Origin: G963665215 sp963665215
Lineage (GTDB): Bacteria; Chloroflexota; Dehalococcoidia; Lucifugimonadales; CAUZJF01
Direction: 5' to 3'
DNA: 64,000 nt
Assembly (NCBI GenBank): GCA_963665215.2
Contig: CAXXWW010000014.1
Coordinates: forward strand, 248,001-312,000
Part shown: piece by piece, positions 56,609 to 64,000 of the stretch
How the letters are laid out: every line of letters starts with the position of its first letter
How positions within the stretch are numbered: position 1 is the first letter of the stretch
The notes under the pieces: model-generated
What the model was told of the DNA's origin: nothing
Database searches by the model: none
The model's input: only the letters and a program-made list of their open reading frames with translations
Translations under genes and position numbers: made by a program

Positions 56609-56840
56609 CGATTATCCTTGAGGTCATCAGAGGTGAAGAGAGGCAACCAAGGGCGAGGTGCGCGCCCGGAGGAGTTTGAAGGGAGTGCAAACGTGGTGAA
56701 AGCCACCTCCGCTGCCTGGGGCCGCTAACTCACCACGCCGAGAGATGGTTTTGTGAGCTTGATTGGATGGTTGACTGAGGTGGTCTCGTTTGTCTGAACA
56801 GCGCTGCCCGGTTTGATAAGTGGAATCGCGCTGCCGTGCG

Positions 56841-57668
56841 TTAGGCCGCCGCGGGCTCGGCAGGCGCTCTGTCAAAGAACTGGTCCGGCGTCATTCCCCC
56901 AAGGCTCGAATGGGGCCGTCCGGCATTGTAAAACTCGAAGTACCGCCCGAGTCCAGTTCTGGCTTCCGGGACCGATTCGTAGGCTCTCAGGTACACCTCC
57001 TCGTACTTGACGCTCTTCCACAGCCGTTCGACGAACACATTATCCTTCCAGCTTCCCTTCCCGTCCATACTGATCTGGATCTCACTGGCTTTCAGCAGGC
57101 CGGTGAAGGCATCACTTGTGAACTGGCTTCCCTGATCTGTGTTGAATATCTCCGGCGCGCCGTGGCGTCCCAGGGATTCTTCGAGCGCCTCCACGCAGAA
57201 GTCTGTGTCCATTGTGACCGATACCCGCCAGGCCAGCACCTTGCGGCTATGCCAGTCCATCACTGCGGCTAGGTACACGAACCCCCTGGCCATCGGAATG
57301 TACGTGATATCCATTGCCCACACCTGGTTGGGCCTGCTCACCTCAAGCCCGCGCAGCAGGTACGGATACACCGTATGGCCGGGCCGTCGCCGGCTGGTGT
57401 TGGGCTTGCGGTACAGCGCCTCGATGCCCATCCGCCGCATCAGTGTGGCGATGTGTCTACGCCCGGAGGAGAGTCCCTCCTGGCGGAGCAGGCCTCGCAT
57501 CATCCTACTGCCTGCAAACGGATACTCAAGGTGCAGCTCATCGATGCGGCGCATCAGTCCGAGACCGGCTTCGCCCACCGGCCGTGGCCGGTAGTAGATG
57601 CTCCCGCGGCTGATGCCCACTGCCTTTGCCTGGCGGGCGAGAGGCAGCTTGTGATCGCGGTCGATCAT
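56841..57668 (-). CDS. IS3-family transposase OrfB (integrase core)
   Basis: The 275-residue rve-type transposase has a HTH_21 region (KAVGISRGSIYYRPRP), catalytic Asp in VWAMDITYIPMARGF, Asp in IFNTDQGSQFTSDAF, and Glu in NVFVERLWKSVKYEEVYLRAYE. It starts at 57668, overlapping the orfA stop by ATGA. An OrfAB fusion by frameshifting may also be made. It appears intact. Confidence 0.93.
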   Translation of the reverse strand: MIDRDHKLPLARQAKAVGISRGSIYYRPRPVGEAGLGLMRRIDELHLEYPFAGSRMMRGLLRQEGLSSGRRHIATLMRRMGIEALYRKPNTSRRRPGHTVYPYLLRGLEVSRPNQVWAMDITYIPMARGFVYLAAVMDWHSRKVLAWRVSVTMDTDFCVEALEESLGRHGAPEIFNTDQGSQFTSDAFTGLLKASEIQISMDGKGSWKDNVFVERLWKSVKYEEVYLRAYESVPEARTGLGRYFEFYNAGRPHSSLGGMTPDQFFDRAPAEPAAA

Positions 57669-57970
57669 CGCCTTGCGCCCGGCAATCCCGCCTTCGTGAG
57701 CGCGGCCTCTAAAAAATCGTTCTCCAACGCAAGCTCACCGATCTTAGCGTGAAGGACCTTCATATCTACCGGCTTTTCAGCCTGCCCTGTCCCGGCCCCA
57801 AATAACCGCGCCGCCCGATCCAGCAACTGGGTCTTCCATTGCGTGATCTGGTTCGGGTGCACATCGAACTGGCTTGCCAGCTCCGAAAGTGTCCGGTCGC
57901 CGCGCACTGCGGCAAGAGCCACCTTCGCCTTAAACTCTGCCGAGTGGTTACGGCGGGGTCGTCTGCTCAT
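57665..57970 (-). CDS. IS3-family transposase OrfA
   Basis: The 101-residue protein has a helix-turn-helix (RRNHSAEFKAKVALAAVRGDRTLSELASQFDVHPNQITQWKTQLLDRA) and a C-terminal leucine-rich helix (KIGELALENDFLEAAL) for multimerisation. ATG 57970 follows GCGAGAG. It overlaps orfB. Confidence 0.92.
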   Translation of the reverse strand: MSRRPRRNHSAEFKAKVALAAVRGDRTLSELASQFDVHPNQITQWKTQLLDRAARLFGAGTGQAEKPVDMKVLHAKIGELALENDFLEAALTKAGLPGARR

Positions 57971-58147
57971 CTCTCGCTCCTGTCTCCGAGAACACTATCA
58001 TGCCCTCAATCAGGCAGCGATTCCACTTATCCCCCTGTTCAGATTTCCGGAGCCACTTCTGACGGCATCCGTGACTGATACTACGATGGCTCTCGTCGAG
58101 GATGGTGCGTTGCTTGGACCCAGGCAGCTTGATATGGGTAATTCCGG

Positions 58148-58510
58148 TTGAAGACTAAAGCCGCTATCCAGACTGCTCATGGTCGGCCTTTGCCGGTAGA
58201 CGAGATAGAGATCTCGGCCCCCGGGCCGGACAGGTCATGCTCAAGCTCTTCTCTGGCATGCCACTCGGGCCTCCACCTGGTGGGTGACCCTGGGCTCCCT
58301 AGACCCCTGGTGTACGCCATCGCGGAGATCACGGACGGAGGCGTGGACTTCGCCTTCAACGCCATCGTTGCACGCGAAACGAACGAGCAGATCCTACCAG
58401 CGACGCGAGGAGGGGAACCCGGCCGCGACGGCTATGGCGGCACGGCCATTTTGGTGGGCGTTCCTGGGGAGGAGATGATCCTGAACCCGCGCCATTTCTT
58501 GTATCAGCAT
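58148..58510 (+). pseudogene. zinc-type alcohol dehydrogenase, decayed
   Basis: KTKAAIQTAHGRPLPVDEIEISAPGPD is the N-terminus of a medium-chain dehydrogenase, and the frame then shifts (VMLKLFSG in another frame). VYAIAEITDGGVDFAFNAI and GGTAILVGVPGEE are the cofactor-domain pieces, again in different frames. Most of the middle is deleted, including the zinc Cys/His residues. Confidence 0.6.
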
Positions 58511-58612
58511 CGCCAACGCCGCGCTTTTCCTCGTTTCCGACGAGGCCTCTTTCATCAACGGCCAGACCGTCGCCGTTGACGGTGGGAGCATCGCAGGCAC
58601 AGCCTTGTACTA
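58510..58612 (+). pseudogene. short-chain dehydrogenase, C-terminal fragment
   Basis: ANAALFLVSDEASFINGQTVAVDGGSIAGTALY followed by a stop is the hallmark C-terminal end of SDR enzymes. The Rossmann motif and YxxxK are missing. It abuts the decayed alcohol dehydrogenase, so two unrelated 3' and 5' remnants are joined here. Confidence 0.7.
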
Positions 58613-58799
58613 GAGGGCCTCTCGGCAGTCCCGCATGAAGTCTTCTGCCAATGCCTGATTCCCGAAAGATCCTGCATAATGGCGGGGACGATCACCGTGG
58701 GCTGGATCACATCCGGGTAGGGTGACCGGTTTCGCTGCTTAGCGTAGACTGAAACCGGGGAGCAGAGTCCGATCATCCCGAGTCCCTGAGGAGTAGAGC

Positions 58800-60413
58800 G
58801 TGCCACGAATGACCGGCGGACAGGCAGCTGTTCAGGCCCTGGTCAACGAGGGCGTCCGGACTGTTTTCGGCATACCCGGCATTCACGGGCTGGCCCTTTT
58901 CGATGCCTTGCATGACGCCCCGGAGGTCCAACGCATCACAACGCGCCACGAGCAGAGCGCGGCGTACATGGCCGACGGCTACGCCCGCGCCAGCGGCCAG
59001 GTCGGCGTCTGCCTGACCTCGACCGGGCCGGGGGCCATCAACAGCCTGGCCGCGATGGGTACGGCCTATGCCGATTCCATCCCCATTCTGAATATCTTCA
59101 CGCAGGTCCCTTTCACGGCCGTCGGAAGGGGCAAAGGTTACCTCCACGAGGTCCGAGACCAGAGGAGCATGTTCTCGGAAGTCACAGGATGGACTGCCAG
59201 CGCTAGCGACGTGACAGCCATCCCCTCGCTGGTCCACGAGGCCATGGCTCGAATGCGGAGTGGCCGTGCAAGACCGACCGCCATAGAGATGCCCAAAGAC
59301 GTGTTGGACGCCACTGGCGATGTGTCCTTTCTGCGCCCCGATCAACCCGATCGACAGGGGGGCGAGGCCGATCACGTGGTCGCGGCGGCGAATGTGCTTC
59401 GGAAGTCGCGACGGCCAGTGATATGGGCTGGTGGCGGAGTCCTGGCCAGCGGAGCACCGAGAGAACTTACGCAGCTTGCGGAGGCGCTGGGAGCGCCGGT
59501 GATGACCTCGGTCATGGGCAAGGGGGCCATAGCCGCCGACCATCCGCTACACCTGGGGAGTCAGGGACTGCTAAGCCCGGTCCAGGAGTATCTGGATAGC
59601 TGCGACGTCATGCTGGCCATAGGCACGCGGTTCACGGAGATCGACACCGCCGCATGGACCTTGCGGCTGCCCGAGGAGCTGATACACATCGACCTGGACC
59701 CGGCTGAGATTGGTCGGAACTACCCGGCCAGTCACTCCGTGGTCGGGGACGCGAAGCTGGTGTTGGGGCAGCTGCTGGAGATCGTCGGCGAGAGCTCGAC
59801 CGCACCGCCTGGCCGGGCGCAGGAGGTGGCCCAGGTAAGGGATCAGGTCAGGCAAAATCTCCTGGACCGCTCCCCCGAGGGGGTCCACCTCATCGACCAG
59901 ATAAGGTCCGCGGTCCCTAGCGGCGCCATTTTCGCCAACGACGTGTGCACTCCCGCGTACTGGGGATGGATGCTCCTGGAGGTCGACCGGCCCCGTACCT
60001 ACATCTATCCGTGGGGCTTCGGCACATTGGGAGCGGGGCTGCCTCTGTCGATGGGCGCAAAAGTCGCCCGTCCCGACAGCAAGGTGCTGGCCATCTGCGG
60101 CGACGGCGGCTTCCTCTATACGGCGATGGAGTTGGCCACGGCGGCGCAGTTTGGCATCAACGTCGTCGCACTGGTAGTCAACGACAACCGGTTCGGAATC
60201 CTGGAGCCGCAGCAGATGACACGCTTCGGCCGCACGACGATGACCGACCTGACGAACCCCCGATTTGCGTCACTGGCGAAGTCGTTCGGAGCGCATGGTG
60301 TGACAATCGACAGCGTCGAAGAGGTCGGCCCGGCGCTACGCGATGCCTTTGCGGCCAAACGCCCAGCCGTCATCGAGCTACAGACGGTCCTGCCTCACCC
60401 TTTCGAGTGGTAG
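58800..60413 (+). CDS. thiamine-diphosphate-dependent enzyme (acetolactate synthase-like)
   Basis: The 537-residue enzyme has the three ThDP-enzyme domains. The N-terminal PYR domain holds the catalytic Glu in TRHEQSAAYMADGYARASG. The central domain has WAGGGVLASGA. The PP domain carries the ThDP/Mg motif CGDGGFLYTAMELATAAQFGINVVALVVNDNRFG. The GTG at 58800 follows GAGGAGTAG. It could be a 2-oxoacid decarboxylase or a carboligase; no regulatory subunit gene is adjacent, so a biosynthetic acetolactate synthase is less likely. Confidence 0.88.
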   Translation: MPRMTGGQAAVQALVNEGVRTVFGIPGIHGLALFDALHDAPEVQRITTRHEQSAAYMADGYARASGQVGVCLTSTGPGAINSLAAMGTAYADSIPILNIFTQVPFTAVGRGKGYLHEVRDQRSMFSEVTGWTASASDVTAIPSLVHEAMARMRSGRARPTAIEMPKDVLDATGDVSFLRPDQPDRQGGEADHVVAAANVLRKSRRPVIWAGGGVLASGAPRELTQLAEALGAPVMTSVMGKGAIAADHPLHLGSQGLLSPVQEYLDSCDVMLAIGTRFTEIDTAAWTLRLPEELIHIDLDPAEIGRNYPASHSVVGDAKLVLGQLLEIVGESSTAPPGRAQEVAQVRDQVRQNLLDRSPEGVHLIDQIRSAVPSGAIFANDVCTPAYWGWMLLEVDRPRTYIYPWGFGTLGAGLPLSMGAKVARPDSKVLAICGDGGFLYTAMELATAAQFGINVVALVVNDNRFGILEPQQMTRFGRTTMTDLTNPRFASLAKSFGAHGVTIDSVEEVGPALRDAFAAKRPAVIELQTVLPHPFEW

Positions 60414-60428
60414 GGCATCAGGGGGGCC

Positions 60429-60600
60429 CTAGACGACCCCCTGGTAACTGAGCCTGGCGATGTCGGAGTCTTCCATGCCCGGCAGATCGGCGCAGACCTC
60501 CGCGGTGTGCTGGCCCGGAAGCGGGGCCGGCTCCATCTCGAGGACGCGGGTAGTTGTGGCCGGCGAGAGCACTACTATAGAATTAGGCGTGTCAGAGTAC
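60429..60600 (-). pseudogene. CaiB/BaiF-type (family III) CoA-transferase, C-terminal fragment
   Basis: The minus-strand frame TPNSIVVLSPATTTRVLEMEPAPLPGQHTAEVCADLPGMEDSDIARLSYQGVV matches the end of family III CoA-transferases (PxPxLGQHTxEVL...L...GV). The catalytic Asp domain is absent. It faces the ThDP gene tail to tail. Confidence 0.55.
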
Positions 60601-60888
60601 GTAGCGCGTAGGGTGGGAAGAACCCCATGCTGGTGTGCCGTTGGGGGTGGATGTAGACGCCGATCCCTCGAACTCCGTCTACCTACGAATCTGTAACGCC
60701 GTGGCGAGACTGCCCCTATGGCTGATGATTCTGTTTGTGAGTATCGTTGGGCATCGGTTGGTACGATGCGGGTGTCCATTATTGACGCGACGCGTCGAGG
60801 CATCGTTCCACACAGAATAGGCCACACAAGATCAAGGGGCCGGCCGGTGAAGCCTGGAAGATCAAGGATGTGAGCCGACGGGAGGAGT
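60601..60888. other. no gene recognised
   Basis: No coding pattern was found. The region should contain the promoter of the Ldh-type gene. Confidence 0.4.
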
Positions 60889-61935
60889 TTGTTGCACCAA
60901 ATCACTGCCGAAAAACTGCACACTTTAGTCCGAAGGATACTTCTGGCCGCCGGAGCGGACGAGCGGAACGCCGATCGAGTGGCTGAAGCCCTCGTCTCGT
61001 CTAATCTTAGCGGCGTCGACACACACGGCGTTTTCCATCTGCCTCGCTACGTTAACGAGATCCGCGAGGGAACCCTCGTTCCAACTGGATGGCCCGAAAT
61101 AGTTCGAGAGACTCGGTCGACCGCATTGATAACCGGCAACTGGACTTTCGGCCACGTGGTCGCCAAATACGCAATGGAAGTAGCTATTAAAAAGGCTTCG
61201 GCCCAGAGCGTGGCCGTTGTTAGCTTCGTTCGGGCAACACATATTGGCCGGCTGGGTGAATACGCGGAGATGGCAGCATCTAACGGGATGATTTCGCTCG
61301 TGTGGGCATCGGGGTACGGGGAGGAGACTCCGGCGGCCGTGCCTTTTGGGGGCCGGGTGCCCGTGTTGCATACCAATCCCATTGCGATAGGTGTCCCCGG
61401 CGGACAGGAGCCCGCGATGGTCGCCGATTTCGCCACCACCACAATCGCGGGCTCGAAGGTGAGAATCGCCCACAACAGGGGACAGCAGGCGCCCCCGGGC
61501 TCCCTGGTCGACAGGGAGGGAAAACCGACTACCGACCCGTCGGGATGGCCAGAAGAGGGTGGCCTATTGCCGTTCGGCGCGCATAAGGGGTACGCGATCA
61601 TGCTGGCCAATGAGTTTCTCGGCAGGGTCCTTTCGGGTGCCGACGCCTTTGCTGAGCTCCATCGCGGAGGGCCTGTGTTGCGCCACCAGGGAGTGACCCT
61701 TGTCGTTCTCAAGGCGGACCTCTTTCAGCCTTTTGCGGAGTTTGCGAGTCGGGCCGATGAGTTGCAGCGTCGGATGAGGGCAGTACCTCCCGCCGCCGGA
61801 TTCGAAGAAGTACTGGTCCCCGGTGACTTAGAGAACCGGGCGCGTGTTACCCGAAAACGCGACGGCATTCCCATTGCCGACGACGTCTGGAGTTCACTTA
61901 CCGATCTAGCGGTGTCGTTGGACGTGGCTGAGTGA
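60889..61935 (+). CDS. Ldh family oxidoreductase (malate/L-lactate/ureidoglycolate dehydrogenase type)
   Basis: This 348-residue NAD(P)-dependent 2-hydroxyacid dehydrogenase belongs to the YlbC/MdH family, which is unrelated to classical LDH. Family marks are SNLSGVDTHGVFHLPRY with the catalytic His, HIGRLGEYAEMAA, NPIAIGVPGGQEPAMVADFATTTIAGSKV and GGLLPFGAHKGYAIMLANEFL. The start is TTG (60889 or 60892) after GGAGGAG; no ATG fits. The substrate is uncertain. Confidence 0.88.
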   Translation: MLHQITAEKLHTLVRRILLAAGADERNADRVAEALVSSNLSGVDTHGVFHLPRYVNEIREGTLVPTGWPEIVRETRSTALITGNWTFGHVVAKYAMEVAIKKASAQSVAVVSFVRATHIGRLGEYAEMAASNGMISLVWASGYGEETPAAVPFGGRVPVLHTNPIAIGVPGGQEPAMVADFATTTIAGSKVRIAHNRGQQAPPGSLVDREGKPTTDPSGWPEEGGLLPFGAHKGYAIMLANEFLGRVLSGADAFAELHRGGPVLRHQGVTLVVLKADLFQPFAEFASRADELQRRMRAVPPAAGFEEVLVPGDLENRARVTRKRDGIPIADDVWSSLTDLAVSLDVAE

Positions 61936-61939
61936 CAGC

Positions 61940-62074
61940 GTGCCGCTGCTAGTCGCGCACGAGTTCGCCCACGTCAACCCCGGCAGCGAGGCCTCTGAGA
62001 GGGACACTGATCAACGGGTCAAGGAATGGGGATTTGAGCCGCACTATCCAAAAGACGGATATGAAGGTGTTTAG
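61940..62074 (+). pseudogene. short HEXXH metalloprotease-like fragment
   Basis: A 44-residue frame from GTG 61940, VPLLVAHEFAHVNPGSEASERDTDQRVKEWGFEPHYPKDG, contains HEFAH followed by a distal acidic stretch and WGF, the layout of small zinc peptidases. It lacks the rest of the domain and a ribosome-binding site, so it is probably a 3' remnant. Confidence 0.35.
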
Positions 62075-62181
62075 CATGGCGAAGGCGGGTCATATACACT
62101 TAGTCGAGATCGAACTTCCGGGTAGCGAGCAACAGTCTCCGGGCGCCTAGCGGGAGACCGGAAGAGACTCAAGGGGAGGTC

Positions 62182-62325
62182 ATGATGCAAGCCTACTGTT
62201 TGAAGTGCCGGGCGTCGAGGGAGATAAGTAACCCGAAGGCGATCACCATGAAGAATGGGAGACCAGCCACGCAGGGCACGTGCCCTGTGTGTGGCACCAA
62301 GGTGTTCAGGATGGGGAAAGCCTAG
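62182..62325 (+). CDS. DUF5679 zinc-ribbon protein
   Basis: The 47-residue protein has two Cys pairs, YCLKCRA and CPVCGTK, around ISNPKAITMKNGRPATQG, matching the small DUF5679 family common in Chloroflexota and actinobacteria. A GGGGAGG ribosome-binding site precedes ATG 62182/62185. A terminator-like hairpin follows. Function is unknown; a nucleic-acid or ribosome-associated zinc ribbon is possible. Confidence 0.85.
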   Translation: MMQAYCLKCRASREISNPKAITMKNGRPATQGTCPVCGTKVFRMGKA

Positions 62326-62378
62326 CGAGCGACTCGGAGTTACTCAACCCAGCACCCCCACTGGGCCATCAACAAAAG

Positions 62379-62404
62379 GAGGTACTTAGCGAGTACCCCT
62401 CTTT
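62379..62404 (+). terminator. possible terminator after the DUF5679 gene
   Basis: GGTACT-TAGCG-AGTACC forms a hairpin followed by CCTCTTT. Confidence 0.45.
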
Positions 62405-62692
62405 CGTATCTAATACGCTCCGCTGCCGGCGGCCCAAAAAATGGTTCCTTTGTTTGGAGCCGTGCGCCACCTGCACACTGTCACTGTGTTAGATTGGTAT
62501 TCTCCGCGGCCTCTGTTTTGCTCTCCCCGGACTGGGACACGTCGGCTCATTTCCTTGGGTACTCTACCCTCAGTGCAAGAGCTCACGCCACCTAACCCTC
62601 TCGGTATTCTCACCACGATATGTGTCCCATTATCGCTGACGTTGTACAGTCAGTGTAATAATATGCGAGGCATACGTACCCGGATTTCGCGG
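62405..62692. other. no gene recognised
   Basis: No coding or repeat structure was identified between the DUF5679 terminator and the MFS gene stop. Confidence 0.4.
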
Positions 62693-63967
62693 TCAGGCGG
62701 ACATATCGTGCGAACGGAGTGTCGGCGTGTCATCGACGCCTCGCAGAATCAGGAAGGCGATCAGCCCGCAGGCCGATAGGCTCAGGACGGCGGCCCCCTG
62801 CCCCAGCCCCAGAGTCACCGAGATGTAACTCCACGCGAACGGGCCGACGATGGCCGATAGCCGGCCGACCATGCCGTGGAGGCCAAAGAACTCTCCCAGG
62901 TACTCGGGCACGGTAAGCCGCAACATGAAAGGCCGGTCCGCCACCCACGTGCCCGGGACCAGGACCCCGGCGACGGCGCTAACAGGCAACCACAGGTACG
63001 AAGGCAGCCCCAGCCAGGGAATGGCGGCCACCATCAGCAACAGCAACGTCCACACGAAGACGACGGCACTGAGGGTACGCTTCGGCCCTGCTCGGTCCAC
63101 GATAACCCCCCACATGAAACCGCCGGGTACGGCCACCAGCATGCCGAGCAAGAATATGAACTCCACCTGTCGCACGGTGAAACCGACGGTCTCGGTACCG
63201 TAGAGAATGGCGAAGAAGCCCGCCGTCTGGAACGACCACGCGTACCAGAACCTGGCCATCAGGAACCGCACCAGACCCGGGAACTGACGCATCTCTCCCA
63301 AGGTAACCCTGAGCTGCCTGACGGCGTTGGCCGCCGTTTCGACGGGCGACACGGCGCCCACGGCGCCGTGCCGCTCCTTCAGCAGCAGAAAAAGAGGAAG
63401 GGACACGAGCAGGAAGAGGACTCCAATAGCTCGAAAGCCAAAGACGGTCCCTCTAGACTCGACGAATAACAGGCCTATTATCACGGCGATAATGGCTCCC
63501 AGGTATCCAACTCCCACTCCGAGCCCGGCTATAGTTCCTCTGGTGTCTTCGGTGCTGACGTCTGCGAGCATGGCGTTGTAGAAGATGGCCGCCGTATGGA
63601 TGGCGACCACGGCCACGCCGAAAAGCACCATGCCCAGGACTAGGTTGCTCCCTCCGATCATCAAGGTCGCCCCGATACAGGCGATGGTGCTCACCACCAG
63701 GAAGGGCATCCTTCGTCCCGACTGATCAGAGACGGCCCCCAGGAGAGGGCTGAGGACCAGCACGACGGACATGGCCAGCGACAGAGTATAGCCGACGGTG
63801 GCATCGTTGCCGGACATCTCGTGAGTGGCCCATATCGGAAAGAAAAGACCCACCACACCCGCGAAGAACAGGGTGTTGCCCATGTCATAGACGATCCAAG
63901 CTGCGACGGCTGGCCGGCTTGGCCGGCCTTCGTCGGATGGGCTCATCTTTGTGACTTCGGTTCTCAT
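62693..63967 (-). CDS. MFS transporter (UMF1/Atg22-like)
   Basis: The 424-residue protein has twelve predicted transmembrane segments. AAWIVYDMGNTLFFAGVVGLFFPIW is the N-terminal motif (YDxGNTxFxxxV) of the UMF1/Atg22-like subgroup of the major facilitator superfamily. GAVSDQSGRRMPFLV is the cytoplasmic loop 2-3 motif. It would export or import small metabolites across the cytoplasmic membrane. ATG 63967 is near the window end, so the promoter is only partly visible. Confidence 0.85.
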   Translation of the reverse strand: MRTEVTKMSPSDEGRPSRPAVAAWIVYDMGNTLFFAGVVGLFFPIWATHEMSGNDATVGYTLSLAMSVVLVLSPLLGAVSDQSGRRMPFLVVSTIACIGATLMIGGSNLVLGMVLFGVAVVAIHTAAIFYNAMLADVSTEDTRGTIAGLGVGVGYLGAIIAVIIGLLFVESRGTVFGFRAIGVLFLLVSLPLFLLLKERHGAVGAVSPVETAANAVRQLRVTLGEMRQFPGLVRFLMARFWYAWSFQTAGFFAILYGTETVGFTVRQVEFIFLLGMLVAVPGGFMWGVIVDRAGPKRTLSAVVFVWTLLLLMVAAIPWLGLPSYLWLPVSAVAGVLVPGTWVADRPFMLRLTVPEYLGEFFGLHGMVGRLSAIVGPFAWSYISVTLGLGQGAAVLSLSACGLIAFLILRGVDDTPTLRSHDMSA

Positions 63968-64000
63968 GGTCTGAGCGCCGTACCAACCTAACCGGAATTT

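Larger units (their letters stand above)
50930..56640 (+). mobile_element. nested insertion-sequence cluster built on a decayed IS1380 type B element
   Basis: Plus-strand pieces of one IS1380-type B transposase occur in order at 50975-51480, 53166-53370, 54545-54665 and 56040-56608. Between them lie an intact inverted type B copy (51676-53007), an IS110 element (53370-54545) and a degraded type A copy (54666-56027). The order of pieces supports successive insertions into one host element. Confidence 0.75.
56795..58042 (-). mobile_element. IS3-family insertion sequence
   Basis: The ends TGAACAG... and ...CTGTTCA are followed inward by the matching repeat GATAAGTGGAATCGC (56815-56829 and complement at 58018-58032). 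Two overlapping genes, orfA and orfB, fill the 1.25-kb element, as is usual for IS3. No clear target duplication was seen. Confidence 0.85.

Overview
The window looks like chromosome from a GC-rich member of the Chloroflexota, probably a Dehalococcoidia/SAR202-type organism. This is inferred from several things. Lipoproteins carry long Pro-Thr 'TPTPEPTATP' linkers. There are two mandelate-racemase/enolase-superfamily genes, a HyuA/HyuB pair, an Ldh-type oxidoreductase, a PhyH dioxygenase and a DUF5679 zinc-ribbon protein. A prophage promoter carries a GAAC-N4-GTTC SOS box, the LexA site type reported for Dehalococcoides. No rRNA or universal marker is present, so the assignment is tentative.

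Layout. 1-1356: IS630 element with two frameshifts, just upstream of moaA. 1394-12185: housekeeping and envelope block with moaA, a Kelch/PKD lipoprotein with an in-frame amber, a second lipoprotein, an unusual RNase HI-MoaC fusion, a 5'-truncated DUF6079-like gene, pth, and a 14-repeat Kelch lipoprotein. 12455-12903: deletion remnant of an IS. 13103-22997: minus-strand HK97-type prophage structural block (protease, capsid, LamG-type proteins, head-tail connector, tail component). One LamG gene is split by an intact 3.17-kb IS1595-family transposon carrying a methyltransferase-nuclease gene and a lipoprotein gene. 23018-35542: island of IS256, two IS1182 copies and one IS1380 copy, mixed with metabolic genes of which several are truncated (PhyH, alpha/beta hydrolase, an enolase-superfamily gene). 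35543-37420: phage portal fragment, large terminase and its promoter. 37474-37550: tRNA-Pro(CGG). 37774-41991: isoprenoid/methyltransferase cluster. 42090-43820: second IS1380 copy. 44671-50240: enolase-superfamily gene, ABC fragment, hyuB and hyuA. 50930-58042: nested IS graveyard (two IS1380 types, IS110, IS3). 58148-63967: decayed dehydrogenase fragments, a ThDP enzyme, a CoA-transferase fragment, Ldh-type oxidoreductase, small zinc-ribbon protein and an MFS transporter.

How it works together. moaA and moaC supply molybdenum-cofactor precursor. Pth recycles peptidyl-tRNA. HyuA/HyuB, the enolase-superfamily enzymes, the ThDP enzyme, Ldh and aldo-keto reductase suit catabolism of varied organic acids and cyclic amides. 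The three lipoproteins at 2-12 kb would be displayed on the cell surface. The prophage is defective: terminase/portal and protease/capsid are separated by about 12.8 kb of unrelated DNA, and most structural genes carry a frameshift, nonsense codon or insertion. Several frameshifts fall in homopolymers, so part of the apparent decay could be sequencing error.
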